From Bacillota bacterium (lineage in GTDB: Bacteria; Bacillota; Clostridia; DSM-8532), in NCBI GenBank assembly GCA_023411795.1, contig JAEYOK010000043.1:1-64000 (forward strand): 64,000 nucleotides of DNA, written 5' to 3'. Every line of letters begins with the position of its first letter. Positions within the stretch are counted from its first letter, which is position 1. The position numbers were made by a program, and so were the translations under genes. Of the stretch, positions 15,188-23,953 are shown piece by piece. The notes beneath the pieces were generated by a model. It ran no database searches, was not told the origin of the DNA, and worked only from the letters and a program-made list of their open reading frames with translations.

Positions 15188-17623
15188 ATGCTGCTTGCGT
15201 CTGTGGCGCTTGCTGACGCGACGAGAAGCTTTGACAAATTATATAGTTATATAATCGCAGAACACAATTCCGAAAACGTAATACCCGGAGTGCGTGTTCT
15301 GGTTCCGTTCGGTCGTAATAATCAACTAAAATCAGCATGGATAATTAACGTTTGGGATGGTGAGCCTGATAAAAAGCTCAAGGAAATAGCTGAAATAGTT
15401 GATAAATCACCGCTATTATCGGCAGAAATGATTAAGCTTGCCCAATGGATAAGAACCAGATATTTCTGTACATGGGGAGATGCAATACGTCTAATGGTTC
15501 CATCTGGTGTAAACCTAAAAAAGCAAAGCTGGCTTATTTTAACTGATACCTATCATTCGGAAAATACCGGTAAATTATCTATAAGCTCAACACAGCAAGC
15601 AATTTTAATGATGCTTTTAAATAAAAAAGAAGGATTACCCGAACAGGAAATTGTAAAAGATGAGGAGTCACAAAAGGACATACGATTCCTAGTAAATAAC
15701 GGGTTGGTTCAAAAATATGAATCATTTGCTCAACCAATCACTGAAAAGACTGTAAAGGCTGTTATCCCGGCAATCAATAAAGAAGAGTTTGATTCTTTAA
15801 TAGATGCAGGAAAGGTAAAGAGTATTCATCCAATCCGTGTCATGGAGGTTTTATTGACAGAGGAAATATGTGCTCTTCAGGACTTGCTACAAATTGATGG
15901 AGTGTCCCATGCAACAATCCGTGCAATGGTTAAAAAAGGTTGGATTTCCTACTGTGAAATGGAAGTAGATAGAAATCCCTTTGATAATCTGGAATGTGAA
16001 ATACCCAAAGATATAACTCTTACAGATGAACAAAAAAATGTATTGAGAGAAACAGTTCCTCTGATAAATGATAATAAACTTAATGAGGTCTTGCTTCATG
16101 GTGTAACCGGGAGTGGGAAGACTGAAATATATATAAGACTAATTGAAGAAGTTATTAAAAACAACAAGACTGCAATAGTGCTGGTGCCTGAAATATCTTT
16201 GACTCCTCAGATGACCAGTTGTTTCACGGCACGATTCGGCAATAGGGTGGCCATACAGCACAGCCGCCTTTCACAAGGTGAACGTTATGACCAATGGCGC
16301 AAAATTATGGCAGGCTCAGTTGATGTTGTTATTGGCGCACGTTCAGCCATATTTGCACCGGTAAGTAATTTAGGAATTGTTATTATAGATGAAGAGCACG
16401 AGCTTACTTATAAATCAGAAAACACACCAAAATATGATGCAAGGCAGATAGCCAGAGCGCGCTGTAATATGAATAGATGTCTTTTAGTACTAGGTTCAGC
16501 CACTCCATCTGTAGAAACTTATTACCGTTCAGTAAATGGGAAAATAGGCTTAATGACAATGAAAAACCGTCCAAATTCAATGCCCTTACCCAAGACAATC
16601 GTTGTTGATTTAAGGGAAGAATTGAAAGAGGGCAATAGAAGTGTTTTAAGCAGAAGGCTTGAACAAGAATTAATACTAAACAAAATGAATAATGAGCAGA
16701 GCATTTTATTTTTAAATAAAAGGGGATATGCTACTTTTTTATTGTGTCGGGAGTGTGGCTTCACAATGAAATGTCCCAGATGCAGTGTTTCACTGACTGT
16801 GCATACCCATGACAAGCAGGTGATCTGTCATTATTGCGGATATTCAGAACCAATACCCAGGGTTTGTCCACAATGCACGAGCAAAAAAATCAAAGCATTT
16901 GGTACTGGAACCCAAAAGGTGGAAGAAGAACTTAAAAACCATTCAGAAGGCTTTAAGCTTATACGAATGGATATGGATACTACAAGCGGTAAACATGGCC
17001 ATCAAAAAATATTGAATGCCTTTCGTAACAAGGAAGGTGATATACTCATTGGAACACAAATGGTAGCCAAAGGTCATGACTTTCCAGATGTCACTTTAGT
17101 GGGAATTCTGTCTGCAGATGCATCTCTTTTCAGCAGTGATTATAGAGCAAGTGAACGTACTTTTCAGCTTATAACACAAGCCTCCGGACGCGCAGGGAGA
17201 GGCGCTAAGAGCGGGCGAGTAATTCTTCAGGCTTATAATATTGATGATTATGCTATACAAACAGCCATAGCACAGGATTATGAAGCATTCTATCAAAAAG
17301 AGATTGCTATGAGACAAATCATGTATTCACCGCCTTTTTGCCATATTGGCACCATCGTTGTGTCAGGTGAAAATCAGGATGAAGCAAGGGAATGCACAGA
17401 AGCTGTCAGGGCACATATTATTAAAAACTTCGGTAATACTGATGATTTTCAGTGTTCGGAAGTAGTACCATCTCCCGTTTTTGTAATTAAAAACCGGGCA
17501 AGATGGAGAATTATTATTAAAATGAGCCAGATAAATAATCTTATCAAACTAATGAATGAAATTCTGGATGTCTTTCCTAAGCTAAGAATAGGCAACACTG
17601 ATATAAGTGTTGATGTTGATTAA
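15188..17623 (+). CDS. priA: PriA, primosomal replication-restart helicase
   Basis: PriA recognises stalled forks and loads the replicative helicase. The 811-residue protein has the N-terminal 3'-binding domain (residues 1-105) and a winged helix. The helicase core carries Walker A GVTGSGKT at 305-312 and a DEEH box at 401-404. The zinc-binding insertion has four Cys pairs (CREC, CPRC, CHYC and CPQC), and the late motifs QMVAKGHDFP and QASGRAGRG are present. All key residues are in place. The GGGGG run at 15176-15180 is the likely ribosome site. def-fmt, its usual neighbours, are displaced by a RAYT insertion. Confidence 0.95.
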   Translation: MLLASVALADATRSFDKLYSYIIAEHNSENVIPGVRVLVPFGRNNQLKSAWIINVWDGEPDKKLKEIAEIVDKSPLLSAEMIKLAQWIRTRYFCTWGDAIRLMVPSGVNLKKQSWLILTDTYHSENTGKLSISSTQQAILMMLLNKKEGLPEQEIVKDEESQKDIRFLVNNGLVQKYESFAQPITEKTVKAVIPAINKEEFDSLIDAGKVKSIHPIRVMEVLLTEEICALQDLLQIDGVSHATIRAMVKKGWISYCEMEVDRNPFDNLECEIPKDITLTDEQKNVLRETVPLINDNKLNEVLLHGVTGSGKTEIYIRLIEEVIKNNKTAIVLVPEISLTPQMTSCFTARFGNRVAIQHSRLSQGERYDQWRKIMAGSVDVVIGARSAIFAPVSNLGIVIIDEEHELTYKSENTPKYDARQIARARCNMNRCLLVLGSATPSVETYYRSVNGKIGLMTMKNRPNSMPLPKTIVVDLREELKEGNRSVLSRRLEQELILNKMNNEQSILFLNKRGYATFLLCRECGFTMKCPRCSVSLTVHTHDKQVICHYCGYSEPIPRVCPQCTSKKIKAFGTGTQKVEEELKNHSEGFKLIRMDMDTTSGKHGHQKILNAFRNKEGDILIGTQMVAKGHDFPDVTLVGILSADASLFSSDYRASERTFQLITQASGRAGRGAKSGRVILQAYNIDDYAIQTAIAQDYEAFYQKEIAMRQIMYSPPFCHIGTIVVSGENQDEARECTEAVRAHIIKNFGNTDDFQCSEVVPSPVFVIKNRARWRIIIKMSQINNLIKLMNEILDVFPKLRIGNTDISVDVD

Positions 17624-17624
17624 G

Positions 17625-17657
17625 TGGGACAAGGGGACAGGTACCTTGTCCCTATTT
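17625..17657 (+). repeat. REP element, copy 1
   Basis: This 33-base repeat forms the hairpin GGGACAAGG / CCTTGTCCC with a 9-base loop. It is identical to the copy at 18154-18186 and lies right after the priA stop, where it may also act as a terminator. Confidence 0.85.
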
Positions 17658-17763
17658 TGTTAATAAGTCATTAAATTTCAAAAAAATATTCAAGATAAAA
17701 GGTGTAATTTTCCAATCACTTATTGTATACTAAATATGCAGTATTTTATTGGGAGAAGTAGGT

Positions 17764-18126
17764 ATGAATACTATAAAAAAAGAAATAAAGGGTAATTTGG
17801 CAATGGGAATAATGAGTATACTGATCGGTTGTTTAAATGTCAACAATGATTACTTGGCTGTGATAATATTTATAGTCTTTTTAATAATCTTATTTTTTTC
17901 CTTTAGGTTACTTAGGTCGATTAAAAACTTGCTTGAAGAGTATAAAGATAGCTGGATTTATAGGGTATTAGGTTTATTAAAATTATGTGGTATTATTATA
18001 CTTCTTTCTAGCATAAAATATGACTTTGGTACGGACATGATTTTAATTATATGCGGTTTATTATACTTATTTGAGGCAGGATACTGGAGTTATATTTTAA
18101 GGAAGAAGCCTGTAATAGATAATTAA
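17764..18126 (+). CDS. Hypothetical four-helix membrane protein
   Basis: This 120-residue protein has about four hydrophobic segments (residues 13-30, 34-52, 72-86 and 92-110) and a basic C-terminus. The frame opens at 17749, but ATG 17764 lies at proper distance from GGGAGAAG. No family is recognised. It sits alone between two identical direct REP copies, between priA and the transposase. It may be cargo trapped by REP movement, or simply a local gene. Confidence 0.6.
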   Translation: MNTIKKEIKGNLAMGIMSILIGCLNVNNDYLAVIIFIVFLIILFFSFRLLRSIKNLLEEYKDSWIYRVLGLLKLCGIIILLSSIKYDFGTDMILIICGLLYLFEAGYWSYILRKKPVIDN

Positions 18127-18153
18127 GGTAGCAAGATAATCTGGGCCAAGGAA

Positions 18154-18186
18154 TGGGACAAGGGGACAGGTACCTTGTCCCTATTT
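18154..18186 (+). repeat. REP element, copy 2 (left flank of transposase)
   Basis: This is an identical 33-base copy of the repeat at 17625-17657, 25 bases before the RAYT start. With the inverted copy at 18967-18997 it frames the transposase gene. Confidence 0.88.
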
Positions 18187-18211
18187 AATAAAATATTTTT
18201 GGGTGATTTTT

Positions 18212-18970
18212 ATGCCAAGATATGCACGAAAAAAGAGTAATACAGGTATTTATCATATAATGCTAAGGGGTATTAACAAGCAGACAATTTTTGAAGATAA
18301 TGAAGATAGAATTAAGTTTTTAGATACAATGGGTCGTTTTAAGACAATCAGCAAATATGATATATATGGCTATTGTCTAATGGACAATCATATCCATTTG
18401 TTATTACATGAAACAGAAGAGGTACTTCCAAATGCAATAAAAAGGATTTGTAGTAGTTATGTCTACTGGTATAACTGGAAGTATGAGAGGTGTGGTCACC
18501 TGTTTCAAGAGCGGTATAAAAGTGAAGTTGTCGAAGATGACGCATACTTGTTAACAGTCCTAAGATATATTCATCAAAATCCAGTAATAGCGGGCTTGGT
18601 TAAAAGTACCCAAGAATATAAGTGGAGTAGTTATAATGATTATATAAACAATAATGCAATTATAGATACGAATTTTATCCTGGAGTTTTTTTCTGTTGAC
18701 AGAGAAAAAGCACTTGAATTATTCATTAAGAATACAGAAGAGCGAAACGTTGATATTTGTCTGGAAGATGAGGAGAAAACTCGCCTGTCGGATGATGAAA
18801 TTAAAAATTATCTAATAGAACTAGGTCTAAAAAGCAGCAGTGAAATACATAACATAGATAAAGATAAAAGAAAGAAAATAATAAGAGAGCTAAAAGAAAT
18901 TAAGGGGGTTACAATAAGGCAGATATCAAGAGTAACAGGAATACCAAAGAGTGTAATCGGTAGAATATAG
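18212..18970 (+). CDS. REP-associated tyrosine transposase (RAYT, Y1/HUH)
   Basis: HUH single-strand transposases of the RAYT group mobilise and recognise REP hairpins. The 252-residue protein has MPRYARKKSNTGIYHIMLRG at the N-terminus, the HUH motif MDNHIHLLLHE with His60 and His62, and the catalytic tyrosine Tyr119 in VLRYIHQNP. The C-terminal part ends in a helix-turn-helix (IRQISRVTGIPKSV). ATG 18212 follows GGGTGA; the GTG at 18203 overlaps that site. REP copies flank the gene in inverted orientation, and the right one covers the stop codon. The gene is intact and interrupts the priA-def-fmt block. Confidence 0.92.
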   Translation: MPRYARKKSNTGIYHIMLRGINKQTIFEDNEDRIKFLDTMGRFKTISKYDIYGYCLMDNHIHLLLHETEEVLPNAIKRICSSYVYWYNWKYERCGHLFQERYKSEVVEDDAYLLTVLRYIHQNPVIAGLVKSTQEYKWSSYNDYINNNAIIDTNFILEFFSVDREKALELFIKNTEERNVDICLEDEEKTRLSDDEIKNYLIELGLKSSSEIHNIDKDKRKKIIRELKEIKGVTIRQISRVTGIPKSVIGRI

Positions 18971-18997
18971 GGACAAGGTACCTGTCCCCTTGTCCCA
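18967..18997 (-). repeat. REP element, copy 3 (inverted, right flank)
   Basis: This is the reverse complement of the 33-base REP, matching over 31 bases. It overlaps the last codon and stop of the RAYT gene, so the gene plus flanking inverted REPs form one compact unit. Confidence 0.88.
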
Positions 18998-19111
18998 CCA
19001 ATGTATATCTTTTTATTTATGTTGAATCATAGTATACTATCATTAGGAGATACATCCTGGCTAATTTATATTAGTTTTAAGACTATAGAAATCAATATGA
19101 GGAGTTTTAAT

Positions 19112-19588
19112 ATGGCAATAAGAAAAATAGTACAAAAAGGTGATGAAATATTAAATAAAAAATGTAAGGAAGTTAAGGAGATAAATGAGAGAGTCCTTGA
19201 ACTTCTTGTCGATATGAAAGATACCATGTATGAAAAGGGAAACGGTGTAGGGCTTGCTGCGCCTCAGGTGGGAATTCTCAAGCGAATAGTTGTTATTGAC
19301 GTAGGAGACGGCTTAATTGAGATGATTAATCCTGTAATCATTGAATCTGAGGGAGAGCAATTTGAAGTAGAGGGTTGTTTAAGTGTTCCGGGTGTTTATG
19401 GTAAAGTAAAGCGTCCGGCAAGAGTAGTAGTGGAATACTTAAACCCAAAAGGTAAGAAAGTAAGAACAGAGGGGACGGGGCTTCTAGCCATCTGTATTTG
19501 TCATGAACTGGACCATCTGGACGGTATACTTTTTGACGAGAAGGTTATTGAGTTTATTGAATATGAAAATACTGAAGAAAGCGAATAA
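19112..19588 (+). CDS. def: Peptide deformylase
   Basis: Def removes the formyl group from the N-terminal methionine of nascent proteins. The 158-residue protein has the three family motifs: GNGVGLAAPQVG, EGCLSVPG with the metal-binding Cys, and CHELDHLDG with the HExxH zinc/iron site. The frame is open from 19001, but ATG 19112 is preceded by TGAGGAG and gives the usual length and the start MAIRKIVQKGD. The stop codon lies in a perfect 13-bp hairpin. fmt follows after the tandem structured repeat. Confidence 0.95.
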   Translation: MAIRKIVQKGDEILNKKCKEVKEINERVLELLVDMKDTMYEKGNGVGLAAPQVGILKRIVVIDVGDGLIEMINPVIIESEGEQFEVEGCLSVPGVYGKVKRPARVVVEYLNPKGKKVRTEGTGLLAICICHELDHLDGILFDEKVIEFIEYENTEESE

Positions 19589-19810
19589 AAAGCTTACGCT
19601 TTTTATTCGCTTATGGGAGTTTTTACTTTTTCGTCATATATCAAGACGAAAATTTTGCATCGCAAAAACGTAAAAACATCCGTGAATAGAAAGCTGTGCT
19701 TTTTTATTCTCTTTGGGAGTTTTTACTTTTTCGTCATATATCAAGACGAAAATTTTGCATCGCAAAAACGTAAAAACATCCGTGAATAGAAAGCTTACGA
19801 TTTATTAATC
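19583..19810 (+). repeat. Tandem structured repeat of 100-base period
   Basis: Two copies of an 82-base segment, 19614-19695 and 19714-19795, are identical, and a wider unit repeats with period 100-101 from 19583. Each unit has a hairpin (GAATAAAAAGC/GCTTTTTATTC type) and a predicted three-way junction. In copy 1 the outer stem is GTTTTTAC 19619-19626 with GTAAAAAC 19670-19677. The inner hairpins are TTTTCGTC/GACGAAAA (19628-19652) and TTTTGC/GCAAAA (19653-19667). The first hairpin probably terminates def transcription. The block occupies the whole def-fmt gap. Confidence 0.85.
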
Positions 19811-19844
19811 TTTATGAGGAAACAGAAAGAGGACATAATTAAAG

Positions 19845-20819
19845 ATGAAAATACTATTTATGGGAACGCCTGATTTTGCCGTTCCATCTTTAAAAGCCCT
19901 GATTGAATATAATTATGAAATAGTTGGAGTTGTTACTAAGGTTGACAGTACAAGAAGAGGTACAAGAGGCCTTAAGATCATGCCGCCACCAGTAAAGGAA
20001 TATGCCCAATCACTTGGTATACCTGTTTTGCAGCCAGAAAAGCTTTCAAAAGAGCCTGATGTAATCCAAAGAATTGCACAGCTCAGTCCGGATTTAATTA
20101 TTACTTGCGCTTATGGACAGCTTTTGCCTAAGAGCTTGTTAGATATTCCCAAATACGGTACTATAAATGTTCATGGTTCATTGTTGCCTAAATACAGAGG
20201 TGCCGCTCCAATACAATGGTCTATAATAAATGGTGATACCAAAACCGGAATAACAACAATGTATACAGAGCTTGGAATGGACACTGGGGATATGCTTCTA
20301 AAAGAAGAGATAGATATACCTATCGATATGACGGCAGGAGAACTTTATGATAAGATGTCTTTACTTGGTGCCAATACATTAATAAAAACTTTAAAAGCAT
20401 TGGAAAATGGTGAACTAAAGCCTGAAAAGCAAGATGAGAACCAGGTTACCTATGCTTCAAAAATTGATAAAAACACAGGGCTAATTGATTGGGCGCAGCC
20501 GACCTTAACTATTCATAATAGAATTAGGGGGACAACCCCATGGCCTGGAGCTTACACCGAATTGTGTGGAATTAGAATAAAAATATGTTGTTCAAGTTTG
20601 ATAAATTATCCTGATGAATTATCGGATTTTATTAATGATACTCGGATTTGCCCCGGCACAATACTATTAATAAGCTCAAATGGAATGTGGGTTAAAACTT
20701 TGGATGGAGTAATTCATATAATTGAAATTCAGGCTGAATCATGTAAAAGAATGACACCAATACAATATGCATGTGGTCATGAGTTAAAAGCCGGTATGCA
20801 ATTTTGCAATTGTAAATGA
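19845..20819 (+). CDS. fmt: Methionyl-tRNA formyltransferase
   Basis: Fmt formylates Met-tRNA(fMet) using 10-formyltetrahydrofolate. The 324-residue protein begins MKILFMGTPDFAVPSLKAL and has the catalytic signature INVHGSLLPKYRGAAPIQW around residues 104-122, with Asn, His and the later Asp in LGMDTGDM. The C-terminal tRNA-binding domain starts near residue 208 (VTYASKIDKNTG). Length is normal. The AGAGGA site is close upstream. Its pairing with def is conserved in bacteria, but here a structured repeat separates the two. Confidence 0.95.
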   Translation: MKILFMGTPDFAVPSLKALIEYNYEIVGVVTKVDSTRRGTRGLKIMPPPVKEYAQSLGIPVLQPEKLSKEPDVIQRIAQLSPDLIITCAYGQLLPKSLLDIPKYGTINVHGSLLPKYRGAAPIQWSIINGDTKTGITTMYTELGMDTGDMLLKEEIDIPIDMTAGELYDKMSLLGANTLIKTLKALENGELKPEKQDENQVTYASKIDKNTGLIDWAQPTLTIHNRIRGTTPWPGAYTELCGIRIKICCSSLINYPDELSDFINDTRICPGTILLISSNGMWVKTLDGVIHIIEIQAESCKRMTPIQYACGHELKAGMQFCNCK

Positions 20820-20846
20820 AACATAACTCTTTATGAAAGGATCTAT

Positions 20847-21401
20847 ATGAAACTCTTATTACACATATGCTGTGCACCTTGTGCCGTAGCCATAACAGAT
20901 GCGCTTATGAAAAAGCCCGACATGGTTTTGGAGGGCTTTTTCTATAATCCCAATATACATCCGATGGAAGAGTTCCAGAAACGCATGGATTCAGTGAATA
21001 GAATGTCCTCTGATTTTAATTTACCAGTTAGCTTTCAAGATGATAACAAGCTGGAATACTGGAAGAACAATTTGAAAAATGATAAAGCAGTTCGCTGCAA
21101 TACGTGCTACTCCTTGAGACTTGATGCCACAGCCAAGTTTGCAAAAGAGAATTCTTACGACAGTTTTACTACAAGCCTACTTATCAGCCCATATCAGGAT
21201 CATGAACTCATAAAAAGAATGGGATACTCTATTGCTGATAAATACGGTCTTAATTTTTATTATGAAGATTTCAGAGAGCTTTACAGGAAAGGGAGGGAGA
21301 TTTCCAGAGGCAAAAATTACTATATGCAAAAATTTTGCGGATGTTTTTTCTCATATAGCGAATCTGATCACCCAAAAAAGCCGATATATAATTTTGATTA
21401 G
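20847..21401 (+). CDS. queH: QueH, epoxyqueuosine reductase
   Basis: QueH carries out the last step of queuosine synthesis in tRNA and replaces QueG. The 184-residue protein (formerly DUF208) has the diagnostic cysteines HICCAPC (Cys8, Cys9, Cys12), RCNTCY and KFCGCFFS, which bind an iron-sulfur cluster and an extra metal. All are present. It starts 27 bases after fmt and may be read from the same transcript. No other queuosine genes are nearby. Confidence 0.9.
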   Translation: MKLLLHICCAPCAVAITDALMKKPDMVLEGFFYNPNIHPMEEFQKRMDSVNRMSSDFNLPVSFQDDNKLEYWKNNLKNDKAVRCNTCYSLRLDATAKFAKENSYDSFTTSLLISPYQDHELIKRMGYSIADKYGLNFYYEDFRELYRKGREISRGKNYYMQKFCGCFFSYSESDHPKKPIYNFD

Positions 21402-21510
21402 GTTTTTAAAAAATTTGTAATCTTATTGTTTAATTTAAACCGCAAAAATCGTGGTAAAATTAACAATAGAGACCAAATGTACGTAAGAAAAGCTTCAAGA
21501 GGTGTGAAGA

Positions 21511-23415
21511 ATGAAGAAAATCATGTCAATATTGTTGGCTTTTTGCCTGATTTTTTCCCTTATCATTAATCTACCCATTCAGGCTCAAGCATCAAATGCT
21601 CTGGAAATTTCAACAGGAGGAACTGTTTCAAAAGTTACATACCTACAGAATGACAATTCTGAAGAAATACGTATTTTCTCTACTTCTACAGATATCGTCA
21701 GGCAATATATTATTGCTCCTGAAGGATCAATAAAAAATTATCGTCTTGTATTTGAGATATCAAATGTATCAGTTTCAAAATCCATTAAGTTTGATATCAA
21801 TAAAGGTTCTGTCGTTCAAGTACGTTTAGCAAACATGTCCGATCCAAAACGTACAAGTGTTGTTGTGGAAACATCGGTTAAGCCGGTTTATTCACTTAAG
21901 CCTTCTTCTGATCGAAAATCTTTAGTATTGGTGCTAAATGGAAGTTCGACCAATACAACTGTTCCGACTCCGACCCCAACACCGTCAACAACTCCAAAAC
22001 CGTCAACAACTCCAACACCTTCGGCGACCCCACAACCAACAGTAACTGTTCCCGCTTCGTCCGGTTCAAATCAGTCATCAGTAATAACAAAAAACGGTCC
22101 GCTTTCTTGGTCCTTATCAGGGCAAACCTGCAAAATTGAATTAACTGGTATTAGTTTGACTCAAACAACAGTAGGAAATACTCCGAGGTTTGAGATCAGA
22201 GAGAAGGAAAAGCTAATTCAAATTACTATACCTGGGAAGGACACCAGATTTACTGATGGATTTTTAAGTGGAAATTCAGTAATTCACGGGATACTTGTTT
22301 GCTATAATCTAAAACAAGACAGTACAATTATTCGTATTTCTTATCCTGAGAAGATAACATATTCCCATACCGTTTCAGGAGGAAGTTCTATTTTTTTGAT
22401 TAATGGAAGTAATACATCTTTACCTGTAAATTCTCCTGTACCTACTACTACTCCTGTAGCATCACCAAAGCCTTCGTCAACACCAGCACCGTCGACTAGT
22501 CCTACTCCGTCAACAACTACACAACCATCAAATTCACCGAGTAACATAAAGGCAGGGTTGGGAGACGGAAAAACCGTCTTAAGACTGATGGGCTCAAGTA
22601 TAGTAAGTAAATACAATAGTTATAAAGATAAGATAATAATAGATGACCAGGGAAAAGGTTCTGTTACTTTCATGATACCTGTGAACATTGTCAATTTAGG
22701 AAATGGATCGATGACAATAAATGATGGTGTAATAAAGTCTATAACCATATTTTCAACTGCCCAGAGTTCATTCCTTACTATTGAGAAGGTTGATGCCGGT
22801 AAAAAATTAGAGATAACCCCGGGATCAAGTGCTGATGAGCTTTATGTTTCTGTTGCTTCAACCAGTACCCCTGTAAGTAGCTCAAAGGTTGTGGTTCTGG
22901 ATCCAGGTCATGGCGGAAGTGATCCTGGGGCAGTGATTAATAGTTATTATGAGAAAACATATAATCTCGACATTGCTTTACGATGCGAAGCCATATTGAA
23001 ATCCAAGGGTGTCAATGTCTATATGACTCGTACCACAGATGTCTATGTAAGCCTTGAAGATAGGGTGAAATTTGCTAATAGTAAGAACGCTACAGTCTTT
23101 GTTAGTATCCATAATAATAGTATGCCAAGCGGAATGAAGGGATCAATGGTTCTTTATCATTATACAAGCTATAATGGGAAGGCTTATGCTAATATTATGC
23201 TTGAGAATATGGTAAAAGATCTGAAAACCGGTAATTTGGGCCTTTCAGCCAGGCAGAACACTGTAGTTCTTCGAGATACTAAAATGCCTGCTATCCTGGC
23301 CGAGGTAGCCTGTATGTCAGATCCGGGAGATTTAGCTTTACTGAATACTGACTCATTTATCCAGAAAGCAGCAGAGTCATTGGCAAACAGCATTATTCAA
23401 ATTCTAAATAAATAG
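21511..23415 (+). CDS. Secreted AMIN-domain N-acetylmuramoyl-L-alanine amidase
   Basis: This enzyme cleaves the bond between muramic acid and the stem peptide outside the cell. The 634-residue protein has a signal peptide (cleavage likely after Ala27). It then has three AMIN-like beta domains (roughly 30-150, 190-305 and 345-450) separated by two Pro/Thr-rich linkers. The Amidase_3 domain from about 460 carries VVVLDPGHGGSDPGA, the zinc ligands His (DPGHGG), Glu (YYEKTYN) and His (SIHNNS), and the catalytic Glu in AILAEVACMS. It is complete and appears monocistronic. The AMIN domains probably target septa or wall polymers. Confidence 0.9.
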   Translation: MKKIMSILLAFCLIFSLIINLPIQAQASNALEISTGGTVSKVTYLQNDNSEEIRIFSTSTDIVRQYIIAPEGSIKNYRLVFEISNVSVSKSIKFDINKGSVVQVRLANMSDPKRTSVVVETSVKPVYSLKPSSDRKSLVLVLNGSSTNTTVPTPTPTPSTTPKPSTTPTPSATPQPTVTVPASSGSNQSSVITKNGPLSWSLSGQTCKIELTGISLTQTTVGNTPRFEIREKEKLIQITIPGKDTRFTDGFLSGNSVIHGILVCYNLKQDSTIIRISYPEKITYSHTVSGGSSIFLINGSNTSLPVNSPVPTTTPVASPKPSSTPAPSTSPTPSTTTQPSNSPSNIKAGLGDGKTVLRLMGSSIVSKYNSYKDKIIIDDQGKGSVTFMIPVNIVNLGNGSMTINDGVIKSITIFSTAQSSFLTIEKVDAGKKLEITPGSSADELYVSVASTSTPVSSSKVVVLDPGHGGSDPGAVINSYYEKTYNLDIALRCEAILKSKGVNVYMTRTTDVYVSLEDRVKFANSKNATVFVSIHNNSMPSGMKGSMVLYHYTSYNGKAYANIMLENMVKDLKTGNLGLSARQNTVVLRDTKMPAILAEVACMSDPGDLALLNTDSFIQKAAESLANSIIQILNK

Positions 23416-23474
23416 TCAGACTGCGCAAAAACATTTACTATGCAATTATTTGTACTCTATTTAAATCTTTATTA

Positions 23475-23582
23475 AGCGGCGTGCCTGCGTACGATTTAAA
23501 GCGGAGCAAGGATTGCGTAGCGAGCGCGACTAGAAACAGGATGTTGGCCCGGAGCGCTAAATCGTTGCAGGCTTTAGCCGCT
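23475..23582. other. G+C-rich nested palindrome (structured RNA or repeat)
   Basis: Three successive stems pair across 108 bases: AGCGGC/GCCGCT (23475-23480, 23577-23582), GCCTGC/GCAGGC (23483-23488, 23567-23572) and CGATTTA/TAAATCG (23492-23498, 23558-23564). A GCG/CGC continuation and an inner GCGC...GCGC dyad are centred on ACAGGATGT. G+C is far higher than in the surroundings. The element has no coding frame with a ribosome site. It could be a structured RNA or a palindromic interspersed repeat. The rest of the 23415-23954 gap shows only the hairpin listed next. Confidence 0.6.
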
Positions 23583-23683
23583 AAACTTGAAAATTTTTAT
23601 GTTAAGTAATAGTTTTAGCCTGACGACTTAAATTATAAAAACATAAACGGTTCATAGACTGTATTGTTATATAAATACGCGTA

Positions 23684-23711
23684 AAAAAGAAACGGGCTAT
23701 TTGCCCGTTTC
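23684..23711 (-). terminator. Minus-strand intrinsic terminator
   Basis: GAAACGGGC 23689-23697 and GCCCGTTTC 23703-23711 form a 9-bp stem with loop TATTT. The A-run at 23683-23688 becomes a T-run on the minus strand, so the hairpin looks like a terminator for leftward transcription, although no minus-strand gene is visible to its right. It could also close the amidase transcript weakly. Confidence 0.45.
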
Positions 23712-23953
23712 AACGTTATCCTGAATAAGAATCCTTACTTCTCGCAGCAAAGCTCATAATTTTATATAAACTTGAGTTATATCGGCAAAGGCATTATTAT
23801 GGGCTGCTTTATTTAATGGTTTTTATGAGGCTGTGCTTCGAGGGACGCTGCCTCGCTTCAAGGATACCTTATTCAAGTCCTGATAAAGTATATTTTTAAA
23901 TACTGGATAACATGCTATACATGTGATAACATTATTAAAAAAAAGAGGTTATT

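Noticed and set aside
23816..23890. Short ATG-started frame before rph
   Set aside because: No ribosome site and it covers a hairpin; the frame is under 30 codons.
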